A stretch of 40,695 nucleotides of DNA from JAMXLO01 sp041487355 (GCA_041487355.1 JBGPND010000022.1:1-40695); one strand, 5' to 3'. Counted from the first letter of the stretch, positions 7,327 to 15,763 are shown. The notes: generated from the sequence alone by a model not told the origin. Numbers and translations: made by a program.

Positions 7327-8139
7327 ATGAAACTCTGGTATCAGAGCATGTCGCGCCAGACCGAATGGGGCGGCTATCCGCGCGTGCTGCGCGGCATCCT
7401 CGACAAGGTGCGCGATCCCGACACGGAGATCCACGTCGCCGGCATCACCGAGATCGGCGGCGTGGGCGACCAGTTCCGCTATCTGGAGTACCTGGAGACC
7501 GGCGAGGTGCTGAAGAACGTGCACCGTGCGGTGCGCGAGGGGTTCGATGCTTTCCTGATCGGCAACATCGCCGATCCCGGTCTGCGCGAGGCGCGCGAGA
7601 TCGCCGACATCCCGGTGCTTGGGTTGTGCGAGTCGGCGCTGCATGTCGCGTGCATGATGGGTGCCAGCTTCTCGCTGGTGACGATCAACCAGAAGTTCAC
7701 CCCGCGCATCGTGGAGAACGTGATGCGCTACGGCCTGAAGGACCGGCTGGCGGCGGTGAACCGCATGCAGATCGACCGACTCACCGATCTGGGCGCCGGC
7801 TTCGACGATCATGCGGCGCGCGAGCGCATCGTGGCGCAGTTCAATCGCGCGGCGCACGCGAATTCCGAGGCGGGCGCCGAGGTGGTAATCGCCGCGGGTG
7901 GCGTGGTGATGGCGCTGCTGGCGCATGCCGACATCCACCAGACCGAGGATGGCATGCCGATCCTGAACGGCATCACGAATCTGGTGAAGCTGGGCGAGAT
8001 GGCGGTGAAGCTGAACCGCATCATGGGCGGGCGCTTCACCTCCAAGCGTTGTTCCTATGCACCGCCACCGCCCGATCAGATTGCCGAATTCCGCAAGCAC
8101 TATGGCGCCGACATCTACCCGACGGTGAAGGCGCCGTAA
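7327..8139 (+). CDS. Asp/Glu/hydantoin racemase superfamily protein with one catalytic-type cysteine
   Basis: This 270-residue protein begins MKLWYQSMSR and has the superfamily half-site GLCESALHVA with Cys101. In two-cysteine racemases the second half-site reads ILGC(T/A)G. Here the matching strand is VVIAAGGVVMALL (residues 187-198) with Gly191-Gly192, so the second cysteine is absent. It may therefore be a one-cysteine enzyme (decarboxylase or isomerase-like, as known in this superfamily) rather than a racemase. GGAGGAGG sits ideally before ATG 7327. The gene ends just before a large palindrome (8150-8233) that could end transcription. Neighbours are catabolic enzymes, suggesting a role on a carboxylic or amino acid intermediate. 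Confidence 0.78.
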   Translation: MKLWYQSMSRQTEWGGYPRVLRGILDKVRDPDTEIHVAGITEIGGVGDQFRYLEYLETGEVLKNVHRAVREGFDAFLIGNIADPGLREAREIADIPVLGLCESALHVACMMGASFSLVTINQKFTPRIVENVMRYGLKDRLAAVNRMQIDRLTDLGAGFDDHAARERIVAQFNRAAHANSEAGAEVVIAAGGVVMALLAHADIHQTEDGMPILNGITNLVKLGEMAVKLNRIMGGRFTSKRCSYAPPPPDQIAEFRKHYGADIYPTVKAP

Positions 8140-8149
8140 TGGCCTGGTT

Positions 8150-8233
8150 CCCCTGTCATTGCGAGCGGAGCGAAGCAATCTCGTGGAGAACAACGCCACC
8201 GAGATTGCTTCGCTCCGCTCGCAATGACAGGGG
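8150..8233. repeat. Intergenic palindrome, TGTCATTGCGAG family, copy 1
   Basis: Arms 8150-8183 and 8200-8233 are 34 bases each and exact inverse complements, with a 16-base loop. The arm begins CCCCTGTCATTGCGAGCGG. This is the widespread intergenic repeat whose spurious translation gives CHCERSEAIS. It lies between the racemase-family gene and the Pht5-like gene and could fold in RNA as a strong hairpin, but it has no U-tract. A second, degenerate copy is at 14164-14253. Confidence 0.9.
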
Positions 8234-8260
8234 GGCGCGGGCAGGCGTGGCTCCAGGCGA

Positions 8261-9118
8261 ATGACCGCACCGCTCGTCCTCCGCACCGCGCTCGGCAAGT
8301 CGCCGCTGGTGCGCGCACTGAAGGAAGGTGCGGTCGCGTCAGACCGCGTGCGCTTCGACTTCATCGAGGTGGAGCCGGTGACGCGCGCCTTCCGCCGCAT
8401 GGTGCGCACGCTGGAATTCGACCTGTGCGAGATCGCGCTGACGACGCATGCGCAGGCACGTGCTTACGGCAAGCCGATCACCGCGCTATCGGTCGTGCTG
8501 CTGCGCGGGTTTCACCACGGCGCGCTGATCTGCCGGCGTGACTCGCCCTTGCGCGGCCCGACCGACCTGGCGGGCAAGCGCGTCGGCGTGCGCGCCTGGT
8601 CGCAGACCACCGGCGTGTGGGTGCGGGGCATTCTGCAGGACGAATATGGCGTTGCGCCGGAGACCATGACCTGGGTCACCGCAGAGGACGCGCACGTGCA
8701 GGAGTTTTCTGATCCGCCCTTCGTGGAGCGCATCGCGGCGGGTCAGGATCTGCGCGCGATGCTGCTTGCCGGCGAGATCGATGCGGCCGTGGCGCTGGCC
8801 GGGATGGACGCGACACAGATTCGCACTGTGATTCCCGACGCCGACGCGGCGGCTGCCGAATGGTACCGCAAGACCGGTGCCTATCCGGTCAACCACGTGG
8901 TCGTGGTGAAGGACGCGTTGCTGGCGGCGTATCCTTGGCTGGCCGAGGAGCTGATGCGGCTTTTCGTTGCGTCCAAGCAGCTTGCAGACAATGCAGTGCC
9001 GTACGGCATCGCGGTAAACCGCCCTGCCATCGATCTGCTGATGCGCTATGCTGCAGAGCAGAAACTGATCCCCCGCGCGTATGGCGTCGACAAGCTGTTC
9101 GTGGCGAATCTGACATAA
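8261..9118 (+). CDS. Pht5-like protein (4,5-dihydroxyphthalate decarboxylase/NMT1-type binding fold)
   Basis: This 285-residue protein lacks a signal peptide. It has the two-lobe layout of the periplasmic-binding fold used by 4,5-dihydroxyphthalate decarboxylase-type proteins: RALKEGAVASDRVRFDF, AFRRMVRTLEFDLCEIALTT, then RRDSPLRGPTDLAGKRVGV and the hinge NHVVVVKD. Family members are annotated either as decarboxylases or as binding proteins, and the missing export signal favours a cytoplasmic enzyme. The substrate cannot be told from sequence. It is followed after 10 bases by the aldolase gene with its own AAGGAG, so the two are probably cotranscribed. The site before ATG 8261 is weak (AGG at -7). 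Confidence 0.7.
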   Translation: MTAPLVLRTALGKSPLVRALKEGAVASDRVRFDFIEVEPVTRAFRRMVRTLEFDLCEIALTTHAQARAYGKPITALSVVLLRGFHHGALICRRDSPLRGPTDLAGKRVGVRAWSQTTGVWVRGILQDEYGVAPETMTWVTAEDAHVQEFSDPPFVERIAAGQDLRAMLLAGEIDAAVALAGMDATQIRTVIPDADAAAAEWYRKTGAYPVNHVVVVKDALLAAYPWLAEELMRLFVASKQLADNAVPYGIAVNRPAIDLLMRYAAEQKLIPRAYGVDKLFVANLT

Positions 9119-9128
9119 GGAGCTGAAG

Positions 9129-9992
9129 ATGGCAGACATCCCCCGCCTGAACGGCGCGATCAAGGCGCTGGAATCCGGCAAGCCGGCCTTCGTTCCGTTC
9201 ACCAGCGGCGAGATCAGCAACGCCCTGACCATCAGCAGCGCCCCCTATGACGGCGTGGTGTTCGAGATGGAACACAACCCGTACGACATCAAGGCGCTGC
9301 GCGACTGCCTGCAATACATGCTGAACCGCCGGCAGATCGCCACCTCCGGCTCCATCGCCCCGCCAGTGACGCCGTTCGTACGCATCCCGCCGAATGGCGG
9401 CGAGAACAGCCAATGGATCGCCAAGCAGGTGCTGGATATCGGCGTCTATGGCATCGTGTGGCCGCACGTATCAACGGTGGAGGACGCACGCAATGCCGTC
9501 GCGGCCTGCCGCTACCCGCGTCCGCGCGAGGCGAAATACTACGACCCTGCCGGCCAGCGTGGCGACGCACCGACCAGCGCGGCTCGCTATTGGGGGCTGA
9601 CCGCGCAGGAATACTATCCGCGTGCCGACACCTGGCCGCTGAACCCGCAGGGCGAGATCCTGGTGGTGATCATGTGCGAGGAGAAGCGCGCCATCGCCAA
9701 TCTGCCGAGGATGCTCGAGCAGGTTCCCGGCATCGGCGTGGTGCTGATCGGCGAGGGCGATCTGTCGCAGGACCTCGGCTATCCGCGCCAATACGAACAT
9801 CCCACCGTCGCCTCGGCAATCAACGAAGTCCTGGCGATCTGCAAGCAGTACAACGTGCCCTGCGGCCATCCGCATGTCGATGCGAAGAATGTCGAAAGCC
9901 TGATAGAGCAGGGCTTCCGCTGGCTGATGCCCGGTCCGGTTCCGTCGTTCGCCGCGCTGGAAATCGGCCGGCGGGTTTCGGGACGGGCGTGA
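9129..9992 (+). CDS. HpcH/HpaI-family class II aldolase
   Basis: This 287-residue protein matches the HpaI/citrate-lyase-beta TIM barrel. It has FEMEHNPYD with the His-containing loop at residues 45-53, VRIPPN with Arg85, WPHVSTVEDARNAV, the metal-binding Glu in MCEEKRAIANL, and Asp in GEGDLSQDLGYP. Such enzymes cleave 2-keto-4-hydroxy acids to pyruvate or a related keto acid plus an aldehyde or keto acid, with a divalent metal. AAGGAG precedes ATG 9129. It lies between the Pht5-like gene and the LigJ-like hydratase. LigJ makes exactly the kind of 4-hydroxy-2-keto acid that aldolases cleave, so a hydratase-aldolase sequence is plausible, though this protein is not of the LigK (RraA-like) family. 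Confidence 0.85.
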   Translation: MADIPRLNGAIKALESGKPAFVPFTSGEISNALTISSAPYDGVVFEMEHNPYDIKALRDCLQYMLNRRQIATSGSIAPPVTPFVRIPPNGGENSQWIAKQVLDIGVYGIVWPHVSTVEDARNAVAACRYPRPREAKYYDPAGQRGDAPTSAARYWGLTAQEYYPRADTWPLNPQGEILVVIMCEEKRAIANLPRMLEQVPGIGVVLIGEGDLSQDLGYPRQYEHPTVASAINEVLAICKQYNVPCGHPHVDAKNVESLIEQGFRWLMPGPVPSFAALEIGRRVSGRA

Positions 9993-10029
9993 TGCAGTCA
10001 CCGCCTCTTATCGTCATGCCCGCCCCCTA

Positions 10030-10110
10030 TCGTCATGCCCGGGCTTGACCCGGGCATCTGTCGCGGCACCCTGCGGGAATAGATGGCCGGGTCGCGCCCG
10101 GCCATGACGA
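10030..10110. repeat. CCGGGCTTGACCCGG-type palindrome, copy 1
   Basis: Arms 10030-10059 and 10081-10110 are inverse complements with a few mismatches. Each arm is itself a short palindrome of the form GTCATGCCCGGGCTTGACCC. A partial extra copy of the outer string TATCGTCATGCCC lies just upstream at 10008-10020. It separates the aldolase gene from the LigJ-like operon. Related copies are at 16863-16944 and 24189-24269. Confidence 0.88.
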
Positions 10111-10150
10111 CTTAAGACAGCGCCGTCGTGAGCCATCCCGGGAGGAATCC

Positions 10151-11146
10151 ATGATCATCGACGTTCACGCCCACTACACACAGGCATCGCCGAAGCTCGA
10201 CGCCTATCGCGGCCGCCAGATTGGATCGCAGAACAAGCCCGCCAAAGGTGCGCTCGGCATCAGCGACGACGAGATCCGCGCCTCGCTCGCCGGCAATATC
10301 AGGCAGATGAAGGATCGCGGCATCGACCGGCTGATGTTCTCGCCGCGCGCTTCCGGCATGGGCCACGACTTCGGCAACGAGCTGGTCAGCCGCTACTGGA
10401 CCGAGGCGAACAACGATCTGATCGGCCGCGTCTGCAAGCTGTTCCCGGAACAGTTCTCCCCGGTCGGCCAGTTGCCGCAGTCCCCGGGCGTCAGTCCGAA
10501 GAACTGCCTGGAGGAGATCGACCGCTGCGTGCAGGAGTGGGGCTTCGTCGCGTTCAACATCAACCCCGATGTGTCCGGCGGCGCGTTACCCTTCACGCCA
10601 TCGCTCGGCAGCGATTGGTGGTACCCGCTGTGGGAGAAGCTGGTCGCGCTCGATCTGCCAGGAATGATCCACGCCAGCTCCACGCTCAACCCTGGCCTGC
10701 ACGTCAACGGTTCGCACTACGTCAACTGGGACACGGCGGCCGTGGTGGAGCTGTGCAATTCGCGCGTGTTCGACGATTTTCCGAAATTGAAGCTGGTCAT
10801 CCCGCACGGCGGCGGCGCGATCCCGTTCCAGTGGCGCCGGCACTCCGCGCTGCATGAACTGGCGAAGAAGCGCCCGTTCGAGGAGATGGTGAAGCACCTG
10901 TATTTCGATGCGGCGATCTACGATCAGGATTCGCTCGAGCTCTTGATCCGCCGCATGGGCCCCGATCACGTGCTGTTCGCGTCCGAGATGTTCGGCACCG
11001 CCAAGGCGATCGACCCGACCACCGGCCGCTGCTACGACGACACGGTGCCGTTCGTGAAGGAGATCGCCTGGCTGTCGGACGAGGACCGCACCAAGATCTT
11101 CGAAGGCAATGCCAGGAAACTCTACAGCCGCGTGAAGCACTGGTGA
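10151..11146 (+). CDS. ligJ: LigJ-like 4-oxalomesaconate hydratase (amidohydrolase family)
   Basis: This 331-residue protein follows LigJ closely: DVHAHYT with His6 and His8, ISDDEIRASL, DRLMFSPRASGMGHD, GQLPQSPGVSPKNCLEEI, FVAFNINPDVSGG, IHASST with His174, IPHGGGAIPFQW with His219, FASEM with Glu279 (the catalytic glutamate position in LigJ), GIDP-like AIDPTTGRCYDDT, and EGNARKLY at the end. LigJ hydrates 4-oxalomesaconate to 4-carboxy-4-hydroxy-2-oxoadipate in the protocatechuate 4,5-cleavage and gallate pathways. GGGAGGAATCC precedes ATG 10151. The stop overlaps the GTG of the next gene (GTGA, 11143-11146), tying it to an ABC importer operon. No ring-cleavage dioxygenase is in the window, so the substrate may be an imported relative. 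Confidence 0.82.
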   Translation: MIIDVHAHYTQASPKLDAYRGRQIGSQNKPAKGALGISDDEIRASLAGNIRQMKDRGIDRLMFSPRASGMGHDFGNELVSRYWTEANNDLIGRVCKLFPEQFSPVGQLPQSPGVSPKNCLEEIDRCVQEWGFVAFNINPDVSGGALPFTPSLGSDWWYPLWEKLVALDLPGMIHASSTLNPGLHVNGSHYVNWDTAAVVELCNSRVFDDFPKLKLVIPHGGGAIPFQWRRHSALHELAKKRPFEEMVKHLYFDAAIYDQDSLELLIRRMGPDHVLFASEMFGTAKAIDPTTGRCYDDTVPFVKEIAWLSDEDRTKIFEGNARKLYSRVKHW

Positions 11147-12036
11147 GCACGATGCGCCTGTTTGCTGCCCTGGCCGCGCTGGCACTGCTGCTTGCCTCGC
11201 CGGCGCGCGCCGAATCGACGTTGCAGACCGTGCTGAAGCGCAACCAGTTCATCGCCGGCATCGTCGCCGACTCGCCACCCAGCGCCTATGTGGATGCCCA
11301 GGGCCATATCGTCGGCTACTGCGCAGACGTGGCGCGCTATCTGGCGAGGCGGCTCGGCGTGGGTCTGCAGTTCGTGCAGGTCACCGCCGCCTCGCGCGTG
11401 CCCCTGCTGCAGACCGGGCGGATCGATGCCGAGGTGTCGGTCACTACGCCGAACAAGGTGCGCAACGAGGTGGTGGACTTCACCTACAGCTACATCTTCG
11501 ACAACGGCGTCCTGGTGGTGCGCGAGGGCGGCAGCACCAATCTGAAGGACTACATGAACCCCGACAAGGTGATCGGCGCGACCCAGGGCAATGGCTTCGT
11601 CGATCGCTGGAAGCTGCTGTCGCCCAATGCGAAGTTCAAGCTGTTCCAGGACGAATCCGACGTCGTCGTGGCGCTGAAGAACAAGGATGTCGACGGCTAC
11701 GTCGTCGGCAATTTCGCGGCGCACCGGTTTGCCAAGTCGGGGGGCCTGGCGATCAGCGCGCCCTGGGCCACGTCGCCCGACGCGATCATGATGCGCGAAG
11801 ACGATTCCAAATGGCGCAAGTGGCTGGACTGGGCGCTGCAGCGCATGTGGACGGAAGGCACGCTGCAGAAGCTCTACGTGAAGTGGTACGGCTTCGAGCC
11901 GGATTTCAGCCTTGGCGATGGCGGACAGCTCCAGCCGCGGGTGATGGAGATCGCCAAGGACAACGATCCATGGCACGAGCTGCCTGCCGGCTTCCTGGAC
12001 AAGCTGCTGGGAGACCAGTCCTACACGCTGGACTGA
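11143..12036 (+). CDS. ABC transporter substrate-binding protein, polar amino acid (PAAT) type
   Basis: This 297-residue protein has a Sec signal peptide (MRLFAALAALALLLASPARA, cleavage near residue 23). Its binding-protein family 3 features are SPPSAYVDAQGHIVGYCAD, a VTAASRVPLLQTGRIDAEV strand, and DFTYSYIFDNGVLVVREG. Family members bind amino acids or related small acids in the periplasm and hand them to a two-permease, one-ATPase complex, which follows directly. GTG 11143 overlaps the hydratase stop; ATG 11152 is an alternative start giving the same signal peptide. Coupling to a LigJ-like hydratase suggests the ligand may be a di- or tricarboxylate or an amino-polycarboxylate rather than an ordinary amino acid; this is an inference. 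Confidence 0.88.
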   Translation: MSTMRLFAALAALALLLASPARAESTLQTVLKRNQFIAGIVADSPPSAYVDAQGHIVGYCADVARYLARRLGVGLQFVQVTAASRVPLLQTGRIDAEVSVTTPNKVRNEVVDFTYSYIFDNGVLVVREGGSTNLKDYMNPDKVIGATQGNGFVDRWKLLSPNAKFKLFQDESDVVVALKNKDVDGYVVGNFAAHRFAKSGGLAISAPWATSPDAIMMREDDSKWRKWLDWALQRMWTEGTLQKLYVKWYGFEPDFSLGDGGQLQPRVMEIAKDNDPWHELPAGFLDKLLGDQSYTLD

Positions 12037-12040
12037 GCAC

Positions 12041-12682
12041 GTGGCACTGGACTGGTCGATCCTCTGGCAGTTCCGCCAGGCCCTGTGGTCTGGCCTGCTG
12101 ACCACGCTGTGGATCTCCGCCGTCGGCATCATCGGCAGCACGCTGCTCGGTGTGACGATCGGCTGCCTGTCATCACTGCCATCCTTGCTGCTGCGCCGGC
12201 TCACCGGCAGCTACGTCGAACTGCTGCGCAACCTGCCGATGATCGTGAAGCTGTTCTTCCTGTATTTCGTGGCGGGACTACCCGCCATTCCCGCGGCGCT
12301 GCTGGCGCTCAGTCTGCATCAGAGTGCCTACATCGCCGATGTGACCAAAGCCGGCATCCGTTCCATTGCGCGCGGCCAGATCGACGCCGCATTGTCACTT
12401 GGGCACCGCTGGCCGCAAGTGTTCCGCTACATCCTGCTGCCGCAGGTGGCGCGCGTCGTCATGCCACCGATGACCACGCAATATGTCTCGGTGGTGAAGA
12501 ACTCGGCCGTGGTCGCGCTGATCGCGGTGCAGGACCTGACCTTCGAGACGCAGCAGATCAATGTGGAGACATTTCGCGGCTTCGAGGCGGCAACCGCCGC
12601 AACCGTACTGTACATCCTCGTTGCCCTGACCGTGATTGGCGCGATGTCATGGCTGCAGCCGCGCGTGGTCGTGCGGCGATGA
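12041..12682 (+). CDS. ABC transporter permease, PAAT type, first subunit
   Basis: This 213-residue inner-membrane protein has the HisM/GlnP layout: LWSGLLTTLWISAVGIIGST as the first helix, ELLRNLPMIVKLFFLYF, the ABC-coupling loop KAGIRSIARGQIDAALSLGH followed by VFRYILLPQ, and a last helix before LQPRVVVRR. The translated start is GTG 12041, four bases after the binding-protein stop. Its last codons overlap the start of the second permease (ATGA, 12679-12682). It forms a heterodimeric channel with that protein. Confidence 0.9.
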   Translation: MALDWSILWQFRQALWSGLLTTLWISAVGIIGSTLLGVTIGCLSSLPSLLLRRLTGSYVELLRNLPMIVKLFFLYFVAGLPAIPAALLALSLHQSAYIADVTKAGIRSIARGQIDAALSLGHRWPQVFRYILLPQVARVVMPPMTTQYVSVVKNSAVVALIAVQDLTFETQQINVETFRGFEAATAATVLYILVALTVIGAMSWLQPRVVVRR

Positions 12683-13416
12683 CCGATACCCGCATACAGG
12701 CGGCGCTATGGTGGGGCGGCGTGGCGCTGGTCGCTCTCTTCGCCGGCGAACGCGTGCTGCATCTGGAATGGGCGGCGGTCGCACCGTCCTGGTTGTTTCT
12801 GCTCACCGGGCTCGGCCGCTCCTGGCTGCTGGCAGTGATCGCGATCGGCGTCGGCATCTGCGCGGCTTTTCCGCTGGCGTTGCTCCGCGTCTACGGCCCG
12901 ACAGGTCTCCGCCACGCCGCCGTCGGCGTGATCGAGGCGGTGCGGGCCACGCCGGAACTGATGATCGTGTTCTGGGTGTATTTCACCTGGCCCTATCTCG
13001 TCGGCAATCAGGTCACGGCGTGGAATGCCGCACTTGGCTCGCTCTCCGTCATCGCCGCCGCCTATCTGGCGGAAGTGATCCGCGCTGGCCTCTATTCCAT
13101 TTCGGTGGGCCAGATCGAGGCGGCGCAATCCTCTGGCCTCTCGCCCTATCAGACCTTCCGCTACATCGTCCTGCCGCAGGCCATGCGCAACATGCTGCCG
13201 GCGCTGATCGCGCAGCTTGTCGCGCTGTTCAAGACCACCTCGCTGGTCTATGCGATCGGCGTCATGGACTTCTTCCGTGCGGTCAACGTGACGAAGAACG
13301 CGGTATTCGCGCCCTATGCGCTGTACCTGGTCCTGGGCGCCGGCTATTTCTTCAGTTGCTTCGCCATCACCCGCCTGGTGCGCTGGTTCGATCCGCAATA
13401 CCAGTTGCTCGAATGA
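12679..13416 (+). CDS. ABC transporter permease, PAAT type, second subunit
   Basis: This 245-residue membrane protein carries the family string EAVRATPELMIVFWVYF, the coupling loop IRAGLYSISVGQIEAAQSSG with TFRYIVLPQAMRNMLP, and FKTTSLVYAIGVMDF. It has an extra N-terminal helix (ALWWGGVALVALFAGERV) compared with the first permease. It starts within the stop of that gene (ATGA), and its own stop overlaps the ATPase start (ATGA at 13413-13416), so all three are translationally coupled. Confidence 0.9.
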   Translation: MTDTRIQAALWWGGVALVALFAGERVLHLEWAAVAPSWLFLLTGLGRSWLLAVIAIGVGICAAFPLALLRVYGPTGLRHAAVGVIEAVRATPELMIVFWVYFTWPYLVGNQVTAWNAALGSLSVIAAAYLAEVIRAGLYSISVGQIEAAQSSGLSPYQTFRYIVLPQAMRNMLPALIAQLVALFKTTSLVYAIGVMDFFRAVNVTKNAVFAPYALYLVLGAGYFFSCFAITRLVRWFDPQYQLLE

Positions 13417-14141
13417 TCGAGTTCCGCCACGTCCACAAGCACTTCGGCGAGCTGCAGGTGCTGGACGACATCAGCCTGCGCATCGCAGCGGGCGAGGTCG
13501 TCGTGGTCTGCGGGCCAAGTGGCTCCGGCAAGAGCACATTGCTCCGTTGCATCAACCGGCTGGAGCAGATCGACAGCGGCGAGATCATCGTCGACGGAAT
13601 CAGCGTAGCCGGCGCACGCGACATTGCGCGCCTGCGCGCCGAGATCGGCATGGTGTTCCAGCGCTTCAATCTCTATCCGCACCTGTCCGTGCTGGACAAC
13701 CTGACGCTGGCGCCGACGAAGGTGCGCGGGCTGCCAAAAGCGAAGGCTGTCGCCACCGCGGTGGAACTGCTGGCCAGGGTCGGGATTCCGGAGAAAGCCG
13801 CTGCCTGGCCGGCACAGCTCTCCGGCGGTCAGCAGCAACGCGTGGCAATCGCCCGCGCCCTTGCGATGCAGCCGAAGATCATGCTGTTCGACGAACCGAC
13901 CTCGGCGCTCGATCCGGAGATGATCCAGGAAGTGCTGGAAGTCATGATGATGCTGGCGAAGGAAGGCATGACCATGGTCGTGGTGACGCACGAGATGGGC
14001 TTCGCCAGGCGCGTCGCCGATCGGGTGATCTTCATGGACGCCGGCCGCATCGTCGAGCAGGGCCCGCCGGAAAGCTTCTTCACTCAGGCACAGGACCCGC
14101 GGACGCAGGCGTTTCTGAGCAAGATCCTGTCACACGTGTGA
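13413..14141 (+). CDS. ABC transporter ATPase, GlnQ/HisP type
   Basis: This 242-residue protein is a complete nucleotide-binding subunit: Walker A GPSGSGKST (34-42), Q-loop FQRFNLYPH with Gln83, signature LSGGQQQR (136-143), Walker B IMLFDEP (156-162), a D-loop SALDPEM and switch-histidine VVVTHEMGFAR. It powers import by the two permeases encoded upstream, completing a binding protein, permease, permease and ATPase set behind the LigJ-like hydratase. A palindromic repeat (14164-14253) follows the stop and may mark the end of the operon. Confidence 0.95.
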   Translation: MIEFRHVHKHFGELQVLDDISLRIAAGEVVVVCGPSGSGKSTLLRCINRLEQIDSGEIIVDGISVAGARDIARLRAEIGMVFQRFNLYPHLSVLDNLTLAPTKVRGLPKAKAVATAVELLARVGIPEKAAAWPAQLSGGQQQRVAIARALAMQPKIMLFDEPTSALDPEMIQEVLEVMMMLAKEGMTMVVVTHEMGFARRVADRVIFMDAGRIVEQGPPESFFTQAQDPRTQAFLSKILSHV

Positions 14142-14163
14142 TTCCCGCGCAGTCGCGTGGTCC

Positions 14164-14253
14164 AATTGTCATTGCGAGCCGACGGCGAAGCAATCTCGGG
14201 GCGTGATGCTCCACGAGATTGCTTCGTCGCTTCGCTCCTCGCAATGACAGTTT
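14164..14253. repeat. Intergenic palindrome, TGTCATTGCGAG family, copy 2
   Basis: The left arm (about 14164-14198) and right arm (about 14214-14253) pair imperfectly. They share TTGTCATTGCGAG, GCGAAGCAATCTCG and the complement with the copy at 8150-8233, but small insertions are present. It lies between the ABC operon on the plus strand and a convergent MmgE/PrpD gene. It could act as a bidirectional transcript end, though no U-tract is seen. Confidence 0.85.
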
Positions 14254-14321
14254 GGGTCCACCAATGCTGTCCGCTCCCAGGCATCATCGCGGGCATGACG
14301 AAGATGGGCCATCGGCTCCGC

Positions 14322-15707
14322 TCAATCCGCGGCCAGCGCCGTCGGCGGCACCATTGCCGACGTCACGCCGCGCATGTCCGCCACAGCGTCCAGCCCACGC
14401 AGCATCGTCCGCAGCCGCTCCGCCGCATCCATTGGCAGCGCCCGCGACGCGCAGTTGAGGAACTTCGCCTCCAGCAGATCGGTCGGCAAGGGATTCTCCG
14501 GTCCGCGACCGAGCGGCCTGGCCACCTTCGCCGATACCACGCGTCCGTCCGTTAGCGTCACGCGCACCTCGGCACCGAAATGCTCGGTGCTTGCCATCGA
14601 CATCTCAGGATGCGGCGCCGCATGGATGCGCGGCAGCAGGGCGCGGATCGCCGGATCACGGAAACTGTCGCCCTCGAAATGCTCCAGCGCCACGCGACGA
14701 TCGAGCAATGCACGCGCGAGGCAATACTGCACACTGAACTTGGCATCCAGTGCGCTCTGCGGGTCCGGCCGGTTGGTGTGCGCAAGTCGTCGCGGATGCG
14801 TCCACGAATCGACCCGTTCCACCATCGCCGGCGCCAGCCCGTGTTCGCGCACCAGCGCCAGCATCGCGTCCACCGCCGGATGCGTGCTGCCGCAGCACGG
14901 ATACTGCTTGATCGCCACGCCAGGCTGCACGATGTCCCACGGGCGACCCCAGTCGCGCAGAATGGCATCAGCGTCGAAGTTGCCCGCGCCGTTGAACACG
15001 TGCAGGAACCCCTGCTTGTGCTCGAGTGCGCCCGCGTTGGCGGTGAAGCCGTCCGCCGCCAGCAACGCCGCCAGCAGGCCGTTGCGTGAACAATGCCCGA
15101 CATGCAGCGGCTTGGTCATCGTGCCAAAATTCGCCTTGAGGCCGGAGGCAAAGGACGCCGCCAATCCCAGCGCCGTCGCAGTCACCTCGGGCGCCAATCC
15201 CAGCAGACGGCAACAGGCGGCCGCCGACCCGAACACGCCGATCGTCGCCGTCGGATGCCAGCCCTTCTCGTAGTGATAGAAGTTGATCCCGCGTGCGATA
15301 CGGGTCTCGGTTTCCCACCCGGCAACATAGGCGGCGATGAACGCTCGGCCACCGACACCGCGCGTCTCGGCCAGCGCGAACAGCGCCGGCAGGATCGGCG
15401 CGGACGGGTGCCCGCCCAGCGTGTTGCTGCAGTCGTCGAAATCCAATGCATGTGCGGCGGTGCCGTTGATCAGCGCCGCATCCAGCGGTGCCACGCGGCG
15501 ATCCGTGCCGAACACCAGGCACTGCCCCATCGGCGCACCGCCCGTGGTCACGCGCTCGACGATGCGCGCACACGGCTCGCTCGCGCCTGCCAGCGTGCAG
15601 CCGACCGTGTCGAGGATTGCCACCTTGGCCCAATGCGACGCCTCCTTCGGTAGCTCGTCGTACGTCACACTGGCGATCCGTTCGGCCAGGATTTCGGCGA
15701 TGGTCAT
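14322..15707 (-). CDS. MmgE/PrpD family protein 1 (GGHPS type)
   Basis: This 461-residue, full-length MmgE/PrpD protein belongs to the superfamily of 2-methylcitrate dehydratase, cis-aconitate decarboxylase and iminodisuccinate epimerase. The expected active-site string is intact: HALDFDD with Asp89, GGHPS with His100, KGWHPTAT with His151, TMTKPLH with Lys199 and His202, and YPCCGSTH with His276. GTGGGAGGAAACC just before ATG 15707 fixes the start; an open frame extends much further upstream but runs through the divergent neighbour. It is convergent with the PAAT operon and divergent from the binding protein at 15790. Residues 1-210 line up without gaps with MmgE/PrpD 5 (25666-27105), so the two are close paralogues. 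The substrate is unknown. Confidence 0.9.
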   Translation of the reverse strand: MTIAEILAERIASVTYDELPKEASHWAKVAILDTVGCTLAGASEPCARIVERVTTGGAPMGQCLVFGTDRRVAPLDAALINGTAAHALDFDDCSNTLGGHPSAPILPALFALAETRGVGGRAFIAAYVAGWETETRIARGINFYHYEKGWHPTATIGVFGSAAACCRLLGLAPEVTATALGLAASFASGLKANFGTMTKPLHVGHCSRNGLLAALLAADGFTANAGALEHKQGFLHVFNGAGNFDADAILRDWGRPWDIVQPGVAIKQYPCCGSTHPAVDAMLALVREHGLAPAMVERVDSWTHPRRLAHTNRPDPQSALDAKFSVQYCLARALLDRRVALEHFEGDSFRDPAIRALLPRIHAAPHPEMSMASTEHFGAEVRVTLTDGRVVSAKVARPLGRGPENPLPTDLLEAKFLNCASRALPMDAAERLRTMLRGLDAVADMRGVTSAMVPPTALAAD

Positions 15708-15763
15708 GGTTTCCTCCCACGCGTGCGCGGCAACTATAGACAGGTGCTGCCGGGTGTTAGAAG

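Noticed and set aside
7243..8409. Minus-strand open frame containing CHCERSEAIS
   Set aside because: The peptide is the translation of the 8150-8233 palindrome joined to antisense of the racemase-family gene.
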